From Acidobacteriaceae bacterium TAA 166 (GTDB taxonomy: Bacteria; Acidobacteriota; Terriglobia; Terriglobales; Acidobacteriaceae), in assembly GCA_000421065.1 (NCBI GenBank), contig ATWD01000001.1:62001-126000 (forward strand): a stretch of DNA of 64,000 nucleotides, given 5' to 3'. Numbering within the stretch: position 1 is the first letter of the stretch; each line of letters starts with the position of its first letter. Positions 27,586-36,282 of this stretch are shown piece after piece. The position numbers were made by a program, and so were the translations under genes. The notes beneath the pieces were generated by a model. The model was not told where the DNA came from and ran no database searches. It was given only the letters and a program-made list of their open reading frames with translations.

Positions 27586-29394
27586 TTAGGGTGCCGAAGT
27601 AATCAGTTCGGTCTCCCAACGACCTGTTTCGGTCTTGCGTACCCGAATCTCTGACACGTTCTCCCTGCGCAGCAAGCCAGACACGTCGGTTCTCCAGCCA
27701 AATAAGGCCTCGTTCACCTCATGCTTGATCAGAGCCAGCGCGCCTCCCAAGATGCTGATGATCTCGGACTGCACGTTGTTACGAAAGGAGTCCAATTGGG
27801 TATCACTGCTATCGGCCTCTAGGCCATCACTCGGCGAGAACGCAATATAGATAGCTGCGTCTACCAGGTCGAAGGGCTTTGAGAGCTCATGAGAACGAGT
27901 CCACGGGCTGTTCTTGGCGATAACAAGAACCGTTTCTTCACTCCAGTCACCGCCTCTGAATCCAGCGAAAGGTAGATCCCAAACGAATGGCTCCTCTGAA
28001 CCGTTGCGGTCGAGCGAAAAGTAGAGCTGGATCGAATCGGCAATCGAAAGAACCGGATACGAATCGGACTTGCCGACCCGGTTGCCATCAATCGCCAGAG
28101 AAAAACCTCGGAGACGAGGGATCGAGTCATACCAGCTGTACCCTTTGTAGTCGGGAACATCATCGAGTGCCACGACGGGTAACTCGTGAAATAGCTCGCC
28201 CGCGATCATGAACGTTGTGGCCATCATCTCAGCGTTATCGTCCTTGCCCTCGACGATGGCATGACCTTGCTCAGTCGCAATGACTGAGATTTTTTCGGAG
28301 AACATGGCATCATCGGTCCCTTCCCATGCGGGACCTTTGTAGAACGTTGTGAACCAGGGCGTCGCCTCCTTGAGTTCGACTCCAAGAGAGCGGGCTTCGA
28401 CGAAGTCGGAGAATTTGGCCACATGTTCGGGAAGCGTCGCGAGGTACTCGTAGAGAGTGATCTTGGCCTCGCGGCAGAGTGCAACGTAGCTATCATCCTC
28501 GACGATTTCAGTGCGGTCTGGCAGCTTCAAGTGAATGTGGCGAGCTTCCTTGACGTCGACTCGCACATATAGGTCGCGGCGCTTCCCTTCATCGTCAATG
28601 GTTACGCGGGAAAGAGACGGGAGATGCCTTCGCCCCTCGATGACACGTCCATAAAAGTTCCACGAGGACGCGAAATAATCCGTGTGCACACCGATACGTA
28701 CTCCGGAGACCTCTTTGACAAAGACGGACTCCTCAAGAAAGTCTTTGCGGGGCACCAGCGTGTCGTTGAGATAAACCTCAAGTGCTCCATACAGAGCTAC
28801 TCTTTTTAGAGCCTCCTCGATCGCTCTAATGTCCTCCGGGCGATCAAAGATCAAGACTGTGCCGCGATCGGAGCCGGCACGTTTGACAACCTCAACAGGC
28901 TCGCTGCCCAGAAAACCCGCCTTGGTAATCACGGCCTCCTGACCACGACTCCTGATCGTCACCCCGCTGTGGAGGAGAGAGAACATCCCCATGCCTGCTG
29001 GATCTTCCTTTTCGGAGGTCGCCCGGTCCCAGTTTGAATCTCCAAGGTGAAGCAGAACGCGAAAATCCTCGATACCTTCCCCGTCATCGGCAAATCGGAT
29101 TCGTGTACCCTGCGCAATCGTTTCGGTCGTGACCTCCACCCGAGTGGCTCCTGCACGTCGAGCATTTTGCAATAGCTCGATGATGATGTCGGACAGCCGA
29201 TTCGAAAACAGGCGATCGACCTTGGACAGCATCTTCGGGCTAACCGCGGCTTGGATTGTCTCGGCGCTACGAACCCACGGAAGCAAGTTCCAGATGAGCC
29301 GTCGTCCAAGAGTAGCGAGCTGTGAGAACAGTGTAGGCAAGAGTGCGCGGGGTCTCTGTGGTGTGGGATTGCTTGTTGAAAGGGTCATGGACAT
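27586..29394 (-). CDS. GHKL (HSP90-like) ATPase, 602 residues
   Basis: An N-terminal GHKL ATP-binding domain is clear. The N box is IIIELLQNARRAGA (Glu73, Asn77), the G1 box is FADDGEGIED (residues 101-110) and the G2 box is PAGMGMFSLL (132-141). The arrangement is that of HSP90/MutL-type ATPases rather than a histidine kinase. The remaining ~400 residues have no recognised domain. Proteins of this kind are recurrent on plasmids and integrative elements, with a proposed chaperone or DNA-metabolism role that is not established. Ribosome site GGAGGC precedes ATG at 29394; a second ATG lies at 29388. Confidence 0.75.
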   Translation of the reverse strand: MSMTLSTSNPTPQRPRALLPTLFSQLATLGRRLIWNLLPWVRSAETIQAAVSPKMLSKVDRLFSNRLSDIIIELLQNARRAGATRVEVTTETIAQGTRIRFADDGEGIEDFRVLLHLGDSNWDRATSEKEDPAGMGMFSLLHSGVTIRSRGQEAVITKAGFLGSEPVEVVKRAGSDRGTVLIFDRPEDIRAIEEALKRVALYGALEVYLNDTLVPRKDFLEESVFVKEVSGVRIGVHTDYFASSWNFYGRVIEGRRHLPSLSRVTIDDEGKRRDLYVRVDVKEARHIHLKLPDRTEIVEDDSYVALCREAKITLYEYLATLPEHVAKFSDFVEARSLGVELKEATPWFTTFYKGPAWEGTDDAMFSEKISVIATEQGHAIVEGKDDNAEMMATTFMIAGELFHELPVVALDDVPDYKGYSWYDSIPRLRGFSLAIDGNRVGKSDSYPVLSIADSIQLYFSLDRNGSEEPFVWDLPFAGFRGGDWSEETVLVIAKNSPWTRSHELSKPFDLVDAAIYIAFSPSDGLEADSSDTQLDSFRNNVQSEIISILGGALALIKHEVNEALFGWRTDVSGLLRRENVSEIRVRKTETGRWETELITSAP

Positions 29395-29519
29395 GCCTCC
29401 GGTTTCCCGAAATATCGAGGAATTGATTGGTGGACATTTGGGGGTGGGAAGAAGGGTGGAGCGACAGGCCGAACGGCTTCGGCGCGCTTGAGGCGTGCGG
29501 CCCGCTTGCTCACCTGCAT
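29385..29519 (-). CDS. Possible small ORF coupled to the GHKL ATPase gene
   Basis: A 44-codon frame starts at 29519 and ends with TGA overlapping the second ATG (29388) of the ATPase gene as ATGA. The first half is basic (QVSKRAARLKRAEAVRP) and its codons mostly end in G or C, like the neighbours. There is no good ribosome site, so it may be a chance frame. Confidence 0.3.
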   Translation of the reverse strand: MQVSKRAARLKRAEAVRPVAPPFFPPPNVHQSIPRYFGKPEACP

Positions 29520-29596
29520 CGGCTGTCGTCGAGGGACTTTACGCGTGAAGAGTCGAGATCGAGCAGATGGATAAGCCTGCTGCGAGATTGTTGATC

Positions 29597-29634
29597 CAAA
29601 GAAGAAGGCCGGCTTGCGCCGGCCTTCTTCTTTG
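29597..29634. terminator. Perfect 17-bp hairpin, bidirectional terminator candidate
   Basis: The inverted repeat has 17-base perfect arms (29597-29613 and 29618-29634) around the loop TTGC. The arm core is GAAGAAGGCCGGC. It lies in the 400-base gap between the hypothetical gene ending at 29791 and the GHKL ATPase gene. The A/G-rich and T/C-rich arm ends would give T-rich ends on both transcripts. Confidence 0.65.
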
Positions 29635-29790
29635 CCTTTGATGGCGAGCCGAGATTCCGTCTCGCTGGAACGATTCTCCCTCTCGGTACGCTATCACTAC
29701 TCTCGCTCTCAGAGAAGTCCCTTCCCATCAATCTCAGATCCTCGCGCATCCGTGGCAAGTGCGAGAGCATTGGCGTTGCATCAGCTAACC

Positions 29791-30285
29791 TTACCAAGAT
29801 GGCCGACTGCTCTCGGTTTTACTGTCCGTGCCGTCTGGTTTGCGCTTCTTTCGATTAGCACTTACCAGCCATGCGATAGAGCGCCCCAGCAGTTGGAGCG
29901 ATTCGAGTACAACAGCTCCTATGGTTCGTTCGACTCCACCGCTTGATAGACCCACATTGCCGGACTGCGATCTCATGCACTGCGGGCATATATCTCCGGG
30001 ATCGAGAGCCGTCACCCCATCGCTGGCATACCACACGCTCCTGCTGAAGTCTTCGTCCCCGGGTTCATCAACGAGGTAAGCATGCGACTCGTCTCCGTCA
30101 TCGATGTATCGAAGAGAGATCCTCGATCCGTCAAGGTTCCTACCAACGTCGGTGTGCCGGTATCTCCTGATCAAATCGTGAAACCGGAGTTCATCAACGC
30201 GGCGAATTGCGTCTGTCTGCCAGCCTGCCGCGACCCCGTCAAAGCGGAAGTTCACTACGCGTTTTACGAGAACGCTGTATTTCAC
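29791..30285 (-). CDS. Hypothetical protein with a CxxC pair, 164 residues
   Basis: The start is GTG at 30285 behind an excellent site (TAGGAGGCAGAT). The N-terminal half is basic and beta-rich (MKYSVLVKRVVNFRFDGVAAG). DICPQCMRS carries one CxxC, and a hydrophobic helix-like stretch (TIGAVVLESLQLLGRSIAWLVSA) is followed by a very basic tail. It could be a peripheral membrane or nucleic-acid-associated protein. Not recognised. Confidence 0.5.
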   Translation of the reverse strand: MKYSVLVKRVVNFRFDGVAAGWQTDAIRRVDELRFHDLIRRYRHTDVGRNLDGSRISLRYIDDGDESHAYLVDEPGDEDFSRSVWYASDGVTALDPGDICPQCMRSQSGNVGLSSGGVERTIGAVVLESLQLLGRSIAWLVSANRKKRKPDGTDSKTESSRPSW

Positions 30286-30362
30286 ATCTGCCTCCTAGTT
30301 TCGACCATCTGTTGTGCTGTCCACACGAACGCATGTGGGTCCAATAGGACCGATCGGCGCTA

Positions 30363-30572
30363 TCAGTGACGCCCCCTGCTCCCGCGGGACGGCAGCGTGC
30401 GTGCCGTGGCTTCACGAGGATTCTCACTGGCGTAGAAGTTTCGAACGCGCTCGCGCAGGGCGAAAAATTTGTCATTTCGTTCGGGATCGTCATCCGTACA
30501 GTTCTCGATGAAATGCCAAAGCGCCACGATAATCTCTGACGCCTCCTTCAAGGTCTTGATTTGGGGTGGCAT
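30363..30572 (-). CDS. Small helical hypothetical protein, 69 residues
   Basis: The ATG at 30572 follows AGAGGAAGACT. The product is helical (LKEASEIIVALWHFIENC, DDDPERNDKFFALRERVRNFY) with a basic C-terminus. It lies 41 bases downstream of the cytosine methyltransferase gene on the same strand and is probably co-transcribed with it. Confidence 0.5.
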   Translation of the reverse strand: MPPQIKTLKEASEIIVALWHFIENCTDDDPERNDKFFALRERVRNFYASENPREATARTLPSRGSRGRH

Positions 30573-30613
30573 AGTCTTCCTCTCTTGTTTTTGGAGTTTT
30601 CGGCACAGGGAAT

Positions 30614-32296
30614 CTACACCCAGACTTCCCTCGTAAGCGCCATCGCAACTGGCGGAGGAACAGCATTCCCGATCTGGATCTGCTGTTCTTTCTTCGTACC
30701 CGTCCACTTGTAGTCATCACGGAATCCCTGCGCGCGAGCGCACTCCCGCTGGGTCAGCATCCGAAAATAAATGGCGAGCCGGTAAACTCTCGCGCCGGGG
30801 GGAAAGGAGGACATATCGAGCCGTTCGCCCAGCTTCATCGTCATCAACGCGAAGCGTTCGTGCGTCGTAACAGTAGGAGTTGGCTCCTCGACGGTGATCA
30901 TGTTCTGCGTTCCGTAATACTCAATGAGAACGGAGGAACACATGGCATCGCCATGGCTTCCCGTCACGGTCGCGAGGGGTGCGTCTACAGATGCGGATCG
31001 CATCTCCCCTGCACCTCCATGATTGACCTTGACCAGCATGGGAATCGCGAGCGCCTGGTTTTGCTTGGTGATCATCGTAGGCGATGGGGAGTTGACGCCT
31101 CGAACCAAAGCGGCATTCGCGCCCGTGTGATCGATTTGAACAAGGATTGGTTGCACGAGATTGCCACATCCCCTTCCCGTGGCAGTGGGCAACGGGTCAT
31201 CGACAGAATGGCTTCGAGCTGCCTGTCCCACACTCTCCGAAAAGCTCGGCGTGAGGAAAGCCTGAGCAACAGCGAAATCCCCACTGTTCGCTGTTACTGT
31301 CCGCAGCGGGGCATCAACCGAATCTACAGCCATATTCTGGAAGGTTCTGTGAGGGAGGAGGATTGGCTGGACCACACCAACATGGTTACCTTGCGCCGCA
31401 AGGGTTTGGACTGGATCGTCGATCGAACGTGCGATCCCCGTACCATGCAAATCCACAAGGAACGGCACAAGCTTCCCGTGGACGATGCCGGCCACGTCTA
31501 GATCGATTCCCCAAAAACGCTTGGCGCCGCCCTTGATTCGAAGCATCGTCTTGTCGGCGAGCGGCTTCTTGCGTTCAGTGAAGATGTCTCTGCCGAGGTT
31601 GCTCCAGTCGATAATCTCTCTTGCCGTGACCCATGGCTTGCGGCCGTCGGGAAAGAGCCTTGGCTTTGCAATCTCCGCCGCGGGAAGGTGTGTTGGTGCA
31701 GGCCAGGAGATGCGTCGGTTCCCTCTTCGAGCGATGAGGAAGAAGCGTTGCCGCGTAGTCGGTGCTCCATAGTCCGCGCAGTTCAGGATGCGCCACTCGT
31801 GTCGATAGCCACGCGCGGTGAGAGCTTGCAGCCACGCCTGAAAAAGCTCTCCCTTCTTCGATTTCATGGGCCTGCCGTTGACCCCGAGCGGCCCCCATTC
31901 GACGAACTCGCGAACGTTCTCGATGATCAGATTTTCGACGTAGAGCTTATCGAGAAAGTCCAACACGAGATTCGCCGATGCCCGGCTCTGATCGTTGGCT
32001 GGCTTGCCGCCCCTGGCGCGCGAATGATGAGTGCATTCAGGGGATGCACAAAGCAGTTTGACTCTACGGTCCTTCCGGCTGACCAGCTGTGCCGGGTCCG
32101 CGATCTGGCCGAGCGAGGCACACCTGTGCCTGACGAAAGGGTGATTGGCGGTGTGAGTATCGATCGCTACCTGCCAGTGGTTGATGGCAATAATCTCCAG
32201 GTCACTATTGGGGACATTGAGTGCTGCGAGCGCCATCAGCACGCCTTCGGTTGTGCCGCCACCACCGCAAAAAAGGTCCATCACGACGTCTTTCAC
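30614..32296 (-). CDS. C5 cytosine DNA methyltransferase with repeat-containing target region
   Basis: This 560-residue methyltransferase begins MKDVVMDLFCGGGGTTEG (SAM-binding motif I). Motif IV is ASPECTHHSRARGG, with Cys88 as the likely catalytic cysteine in PEC instead of the usual PPC. IIENVREF (residues 124-131) is motif VI, TTRQRFFLIARR motif VIII, and IQIGNAVPPPVAMAL motif X. Between them lie about six repeats of the form V-D-x-P-x-x-T-V-T-x-x-G (for example SVDAPLRTVTANSGD and SVDAPLATVTGSHGD), a region that replaces an ordinary compact target-recognition domain. It probably protects the element from restriction or marks host DNA. No cognate restriction gene is adjacent. Confidence 0.9.
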   Translation of the reverse strand: MKDVVMDLFCGGGGTTEGVLMALAALNVPNSDLEIIAINHWQVAIDTHTANHPFVRHRCASLGQIADPAQLVSRKDRRVKLLCASPECTHHSRARGGKPANDQSRASANLVLDFLDKLYVENLIIENVREFVEWGPLGVNGRPMKSKKGELFQAWLQALTARGYRHEWRILNCADYGAPTTRQRFFLIARRGNRRISWPAPTHLPAAEIAKPRLFPDGRKPWVTAREIIDWSNLGRDIFTERKKPLADKTMLRIKGGAKRFWGIDLDVAGIVHGKLVPFLVDLHGTGIARSIDDPVQTLAAQGNHVGVVQPILLPHRTFQNMAVDSVDAPLRTVTANSGDFAVAQAFLTPSFSESVGQAARSHSVDDPLPTATGRGCGNLVQPILVQIDHTGANAALVRGVNSPSPTMITKQNQALAIPMLVKVNHGGAGEMRSASVDAPLATVTGSHGDAMCSSVLIEYYGTQNMITVEEPTPTVTTHERFALMTMKLGERLDMSSFPPGARVYRLAIYFRMLTQRECARAQGFRDDYKWTGTKKEQQIQIGNAVPPPVAMALTREVWV

Positions 32297-32465
32297 GCTT
32301 GCCCTCGTATATGTCCGTCTAAGAGGCGTTCAAATGCGCAGAGGGGCTCCCGCGGCGTATCGTGTGCCGTCCCTGCCTCTCATCTGTATTGAGGTTTCTC
32401 GGAACCCTTCTCGTGGCAGTGAGCGGTCGAGCCGCCCCTTGTCGCCCGGTAGCTGTCTAACGCAA

Positions 32466-32711
32466 TTACTGTCTTGGGTTCAAACGGCGTCCGAACGTGG
32501 CCATCTGAACGCCGAACAGATACCCGCAACGCAGACCACAAAAGAAGCCGTCGTGATAATCGCCTCCCTTTTGCTTCCGGGGTCGCTTGCTCCTGTCCTT
32601 GATCCAGTGACCTTCACGATCGAAAGCCTCCGAACGGAAGCGCAGAACTCGTCCACACCACACGCATGTTCCGGGCTTATTTGTCGGGTTCCACTCCCGC
32701 CACTGTGCCAT
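32466..32711 (-). CDS. Small zinc-finger-like protein, 81 residues
   Basis: The ATG follows AGAGGAATCAGAAA. A CVWCGR pair and a FFCGLRCGY pair, about 40 residues apart, are likely zinc ligands. The linker is basic (KDRSKRPRKQKGGDYH). Such short proteins next to methyltransferases in mobile elements may bind nucleic acid. Family not recognised. Confidence 0.55.
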   Translation of the reverse strand: MAQWREWNPTNKPGTCVWCGRVLRFRSEAFDREGHWIKDRSKRPRKQKGGDYHDGFFCGLRCGYLFGVQMATFGRRLNPRQ

Positions 32712-32841
32712 TTTCTGATTCCTCTTTCACGCCAATCGGCAATCGGTCAGGGGTCTGCCCAGCAGCCGGTGGTATCCCTACCCCACGCACTTGCCGGGAC
32801 AAGCCACCGAATGAATGAGCTGGCCCAATGGGGGCGATCCG

Positions 32842-33282
32842 TCAGAAAGGGAGGACGCCCGGACTCAGCCCATGTGAGCCACAGGATTCACCGTTCGGAT
32901 TGCCGCCCTGTTCACAGGACGGGAGGGGAGACCGGTCCAGAGGCACAGGATGTGCCAGCGCCCAGGCATCGCCTTTCTCCTTGCGCCTCGCAGCCTCAAG
33001 CGCCTCCTCCCGCAATATCTCGGGCCGGCTGCGCTTCATGTTTATGTTGTAATAAGCGCGATGTGTCCGGCGGAAGGCACCCCAAACCCGGCGCTGCTTT
33101 CGGCTTACAATGCCATAGTCAAACTGATCAAGGTTGCGCAGTACCCACCGCGCCTGCCCCAAGTTCGTGAATGGATGACGGACCTTTCTCGTGAGACTCC
33201 CGCCATTGAGGTCAGGACGTGGGAAATAGCGAATCTCAAGCCTCGGTCGCCTCTGTTGCCACGAAGAACACGACGACCACAC
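32842..33282 (-). CDS. Doubtful ORF, basic protein
   Basis: A 146-codon frame starts at GTG without a ribosome site. The middle (GQARWVLRNLDQFDYGIVSRKQRRVWGAFRRTHRAYYNINMKRSR) looks protein-like, while both ends are low-complexity. A shorter product from an internal ATG (EILREEALEAARRKEKGD) is possible. Overlapping plus-strand frames look worse. Confidence 0.25.
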   Translation of the reverse strand: MWSSCSSWQQRRPRLEIRYFPRPDLNGGSLTRKVRHPFTNLGQARWVLRNLDQFDYGIVSRKQRRVWGAFRRTHRAYYNINMKRSRPEILREEALEAARRKEKGDAWALAHPVPLDRSPLPSCEQGGNPNGESCGSHGLSPGVLPF

Positions 33283-33523
33283 CGTATCGTCTCCCCGCGA
33301 AAAGACCGCAGAGCTTATGGCTCCAGGGTCGTAGGAGGAGTGAGTTGTGATGGAATAGAAGCAATCGAATCTCAGTGGCGCTTTAGAGTCCGAGATCAGC
33401 TGGTGGCTGGTGCTGCGGCCCAGGCGATCCGACGAACACCACCTTCATTTCCACTTCCAGCGGCGCGCGTCGCGCGCAATTACCCAAAACCGGAGACAAC
33501 CGGTGCGTATGTGGCAACGGCCG

Positions 33524-33934
33524 TCAATCGTCCGTTAGATGGGCGAGATACTGCGAGGGAGATAGCACCGTGACTCCGTTCCTAATCGTCTCTGGGAAAT
33601 GTTTGAGATTCCCTGTCACGAGCCAGGCTCCTGCTGTGTGGGCGAGAGCGAGAAAAGGAACATCCTTCGGATCAGGCCCTCGTTTGGGCCAGGGCACAGG
33701 GTCTGGAAGGCGGAGGCTCTCCTCAATCAGGAATTCCAACCAATAGGGAGGAAATCCGTAGCGGAGGAACTTTGGACGCCGGGCGACCTCCCTATACTCG
33801 CTAATGACCCAAGGGCTGGTGACCACTTGTAACTGCCCATCCAATACCCAATCCATGACGAGATTCGCAGGGGCACTTCCAGGTTTGAGACCAGCGGATA
33901 CGATGACGTTGGTGTCAAGGACGACCAGTCTCAC
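33524..33934 (-). CDS. PIN-domain toxin (PIN_3 type)
   Basis: This 136-residue PIN-fold nuclease has MRLVVLDTNVIVSAGLKPG (first Asp), SEYREVARRPKF, PKDVPFLALAHTAGAWLVTGN and LKHFPET, the usual landmarks of the 'toxin component, PIN family' group. It would cleave RNA when unopposed. The start overlaps the stop of the antitoxin gene by four bases (ATGA). Confidence 0.85.
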   Translation of the reverse strand: MRLVVLDTNVIVSAGLKPGSAPANLVMDWVLDGQLQVVTSPWVISEYREVARRPKFLRYGFPPYWLEFLIEESLRLPDPVPWPKRGPDPKDVPFLALAHTAGAWLVTGNLKHFPETIRNGVTVLSPSQYLAHLTDD

Positions 33935-34224
33935 TTCTTCTTCCGGCGCTGGCGGACAACCCGGACATGGCTGATCTCCCGGTCGATCTCGTCGTCACTC
34001 AGACTCCCCCCCACAGCTTCCGCGAGGTGCCAGTTCTTCCGCAGGCTTGCCCTCGCCATGGCTCGCCGTAACTCTTTGTCTTCCAGGATGACATCTCCCA
34101 CTACGGGGATCAAAAAATACGCAGGCCCCTTCTGGCCCGCCAGCAATATGGTTTCCCCATGCGGGACAGTCTCCAATGCCTTAGATCCCCGAGTTCTAAA
34201 TTCACGTAGTGAAACCTGGCGCAT
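33931..34224 (-). CDS. Phd/YefM-like antitoxin
   Basis: The 97-residue protein begins MRQVSLREFRTRGSKALETVPHGETILLAGQ, the N-terminal Phd-type DNA-binding fold. A charged C-terminal tail (SDDEIDREISHVRVVRQRRKKK) probably wraps the PIN toxin. The ATG at 34224 follows AGGGGGTATCTG. It is expected to autorepress the pair. Confidence 0.75.
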   Translation of the reverse strand: MRQVSLREFRTRGSKALETVPHGETILLAGQKGPAYFLIPVVGDVILEDKELRRAMARASLRKNWHLAEAVGGSLSDDEIDREISHVRVVRQRRKKK

Positions 34225-34634
34225 CAGATACCCCCTGGATTCAGTGTAGCCATTTTGGCTACAATCGACAATCCGACGAACACAGCCTTTATTGGCTCTT
34301 CTGGCGGGGCGCCTGTCCCCGCGTGTTTGCGCCATGATCTTGTCGGTGCTCATGCGTGTGTCCGCAGTGCATCGAGTGCCCGGCTTCTTCGCACACCCAC
34401 TTCCTCGGTATGCTTCGCCTTGCGGATAAGGGCGTGATCTCCCACCAACTCGAACTCGACTTCGGGGAGAGGGAGAAAGCCCAACCGTCTACGAATATTC
34501 AGCGGAACCGTCACCTATCCCTTGCTGGTTATCCGCACGGCCTTACACCTATTGGGGGGAATGATCTCTTCGCCATGGCACTCGTTACACGGCTCGGTAG
34601 TCTCGATTTGACCAAGGCGAAACTAGTCTGTCAC
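34225..34634. other. Stretch of 410 bases without a confident gene
   Basis: No frame with a ribosome site was found on either strand. The left end should contain the promoter of the antitoxin-toxin pair. Confidence 0.4.
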
Positions 34635-34802
34635 CTACACATCGTCAGGTTCTAATTCAGCCCCTGCTTCAAAGGCGGCTTGCGCGGCGCACTTCGCCGT
34701 TTCAACATCTCCAAAGACTAGCACTTGGTCCTCAGGGATGGAACGAGAGTCCGTACCTTCTGGCACTTCGACGGATATGCGTACAAGGAATTGTTCGGCC
34801 AT
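34635..34802 (-). CDS. Small acidic protein, 55 residues, coupled to the methyltransferase-like gene
   Basis: A 55-codon gene starts at ATG 34802, eight bases after the stop of the SAM-binding protein gene. Its ribosome site (GAGGGGAGAA) directly follows that stop. The product begins MAEQFLVRISVEVPEG and ends ELEPDDV, with a short helix (TAKCAAQAAFEAG). Codon use matches the neighbours. It was found by reading the gap. The strong ribosome site makes it likely real; the function is unknown. Confidence 0.55.
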   Translation of the reverse strand: MAEQFLVRISVEVPEGTDSRSIPEDQVLVFGDVETAKCAAQAAFEAGAELEPDDV

Positions 34803-34810
34803 TTCTCCCC

Positions 34811-35749
34811 TCAGCTGTGGTTATGAATGTCAAAAAACGATTCAGGAAAAGGTTTCACCAGCCATGGCGCATAAAGCGCCCCATTCACCTTGGCCGCGCG
34901 GACGACCTGGCCGTCAATGTCCATACCGTATAGCCGCAGCGAGTGGTTGGAAGCATGCAACAGCATTCGTCCTGTGCCCATACAGGGATCTGAGACCTTC
35001 TCTGATCTTGTGACTCTCTCCTGCATCCCAGAAAAGTTGATCGCGGTCATCAATTCGACGACCTCGTGGGGGGTGGGGTAGAAGGCGTGCGGATTCCATT
35101 TGCCTTTCTGAAGCGCGATCCATTCTCCGAAGTAGTCGTAGGGCTTCAGGAGCAGCGGGCCAATATTGACTGCGCGATAGAGTTCCTCGTTCAGCCTCGG
35201 AGGAATTTGCGGCGGAACAGCGGCCAGCCCGAATCCCCAGAGGAGCCAGTCGAGAAGGACGTCCATCGGGGAGGACCGGCCTTCGCCGAAGCTATCCACC
35301 AGACGTATCCATTGGTCGATGAGCTTGTATCCCTCTGACCTTTCCCCGATTCCCCCGAAGAGAACCTGTGGAATCGGTTCGTCGAGGAGATGCCCCGCAG
35401 CCATGGTGCGATACCAATAGTCCCACCGTTTTGGGATGTCGCAATGCTCTTCGAGCAGGAGGCGGTAGTACATCAACCAACCGCGATACTCCCACGGCTT
35501 CTTCGGATCGCCCAACAATGGAACTCTGCCATGATTGCGCAGGAAGGAGACCCATTCACAATCCTCGATGACGTCGCAAGCCACCGATTCCCCTATCGGC
35601 CCTTGTGCCGGTGACTCTGATTTTGGAAGTTCAGAAGCTGTGGGTTCCCCCTGCTGGAGTCCGGAGGACATGCCAACTGGATCTTGTGTGCCAGGTGGGA
35701 CGGGATCAACTCCCCATTCGAAGAGCGAGGCTTGTAAGTCCGACCTCAT
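34811..35749 (-). CDS. SAM-binding DNA methyltransferase-like protein, 312 residues
   Basis: The ATG at 35749 follows AAGGAGTCGTTT. A motif I-like SDPCMGTGRMLLHASNHSLRLYGMDIDGQVV lies at residues ~260-290, as in N6-adenine methyltransferases (DPxxGTGRM with the acidic end of strand 2 in MDID). It is preceded by YPTPHEVVELMTAINF. The catalytic NPPY/DPPF motif is absent: the protein ends 25 residues after motif I. It may be a SAM-binding subunit or a stable family of truncated methyltransferases. The N-terminal half has no known domain. A terminator-like hairpin lies 25 bases upstream of the start. Confidence 0.6.
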   Translation of the reverse strand: MRSDLQASLFEWGVDPVPPGTQDPVGMSSGLQQGEPTASELPKSESPAQGPIGESVACDVIEDCEWVSFLRNHGRVPLLGDPKKPWEYRGWLMYYRLLLEEHCDIPKRWDYWYRTMAAGHLLDEPIPQVLFGGIGERSEGYKLIDQWIRLVDSFGEGRSSPMDVLLDWLLWGFGLAAVPPQIPPRLNEELYRAVNIGPLLLKPYDYFGEWIALQKGKWNPHAFYPTPHEVVELMTAINFSGMQERVTRSEKVSDPCMGTGRMLLHASNHSLRLYGMDIDGQVVRAAKVNGALYAPWLVKPFPESFFDIHNHS

Positions 35750-35773
35750 AAACGACTCCTTGGGCAAACAGAA

Positions 35774-35794
35774 TCGCCGCCCTGAGGGCGGCGA
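35774..35794. terminator. 9-bp hairpin upstream of the methyltransferase-like gene
   Basis: TCGCCGCCC-TGA-GGGCGGCGA, perfect 9-base arms, followed on the minus strand by TTCTGTTTG. It lies 25 bases before the start codon at 35749, so it could terminate upstream transcripts or act as an attenuator. Confidence 0.5.
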
Positions 35795-35918
35795 TGGGGC
35801 ACTACGTGGGTTTCGGGGAGCAGACCGCATCAACGATACTGCGATCCTGAGAAACTCGATGTGTTCTAACTGTGAGAGCGAGCCTCTCTCCGGCGAGCGG
35901 TGCTTAGCGCGGATGGAT

Positions 35919-36248
35919 TCATCTGGTCATGCCGGCATCAGCACAGGAGAGCAGTATCCAATCGGCGACTTGCTTTGTCTGGCGCGAGTCTCGCAAGGAC
36001 CGGATCAGGGCCAGATGCCCGCCGGCGCGCCGGACCGTTTTATATCGTTTGGCAATGCCGTCCATCTCGGTCACTTCTCGCGGCACCCATGCCTCAACGC
36101 GCCACGGCTCCCTCCGCAACATGCGAGCAGGCGGGGAGAACGGGCGCAGATCATCCGGAATGTAGAGAATCGTACCGACATTCACTGTTCCTACCCGGCG
36201 TCCATCAGGGAGGTACCGAAACCGTTGCGCATAGTATTGGTATTCCAT
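35919..36248 (-). CDS. Hypothetical basic protein, 109 residues
   Basis: The product begins MEYQYYAQRFRYLPDGRRVGTVNVG and is rich in Arg and Tyr. It contains EAWVPREVTEMDGIAKRYKTVRRAGGH. The high basic content suggests nucleic-acid contact. The gene at 36283 upstream is on the same strand, 34 bases away. Not recognised. Confidence 0.5.
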   Translation of the reverse strand: MEYQYYAQRFRYLPDGRRVGTVNVGTILYIPDDLRPFSPPARMLRREPWRVEAWVPREVTEMDGIAKRYKTVRRAGGHLALIRSLRDSRQTKQVADWILLSCADAGMTR

Positions 36249-36282
36249 AGACTCCCTCCCACCCCATGTCCGACTCAGCTAG

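Noticed and set aside
32181..33170. 329-codon plus-strand open frame
   Set aside because: It covers the start of the cytosine methyltransferase gene and the zinc-finger gene antisense; the product is Ser/Pro/Arg-rich low complexity.
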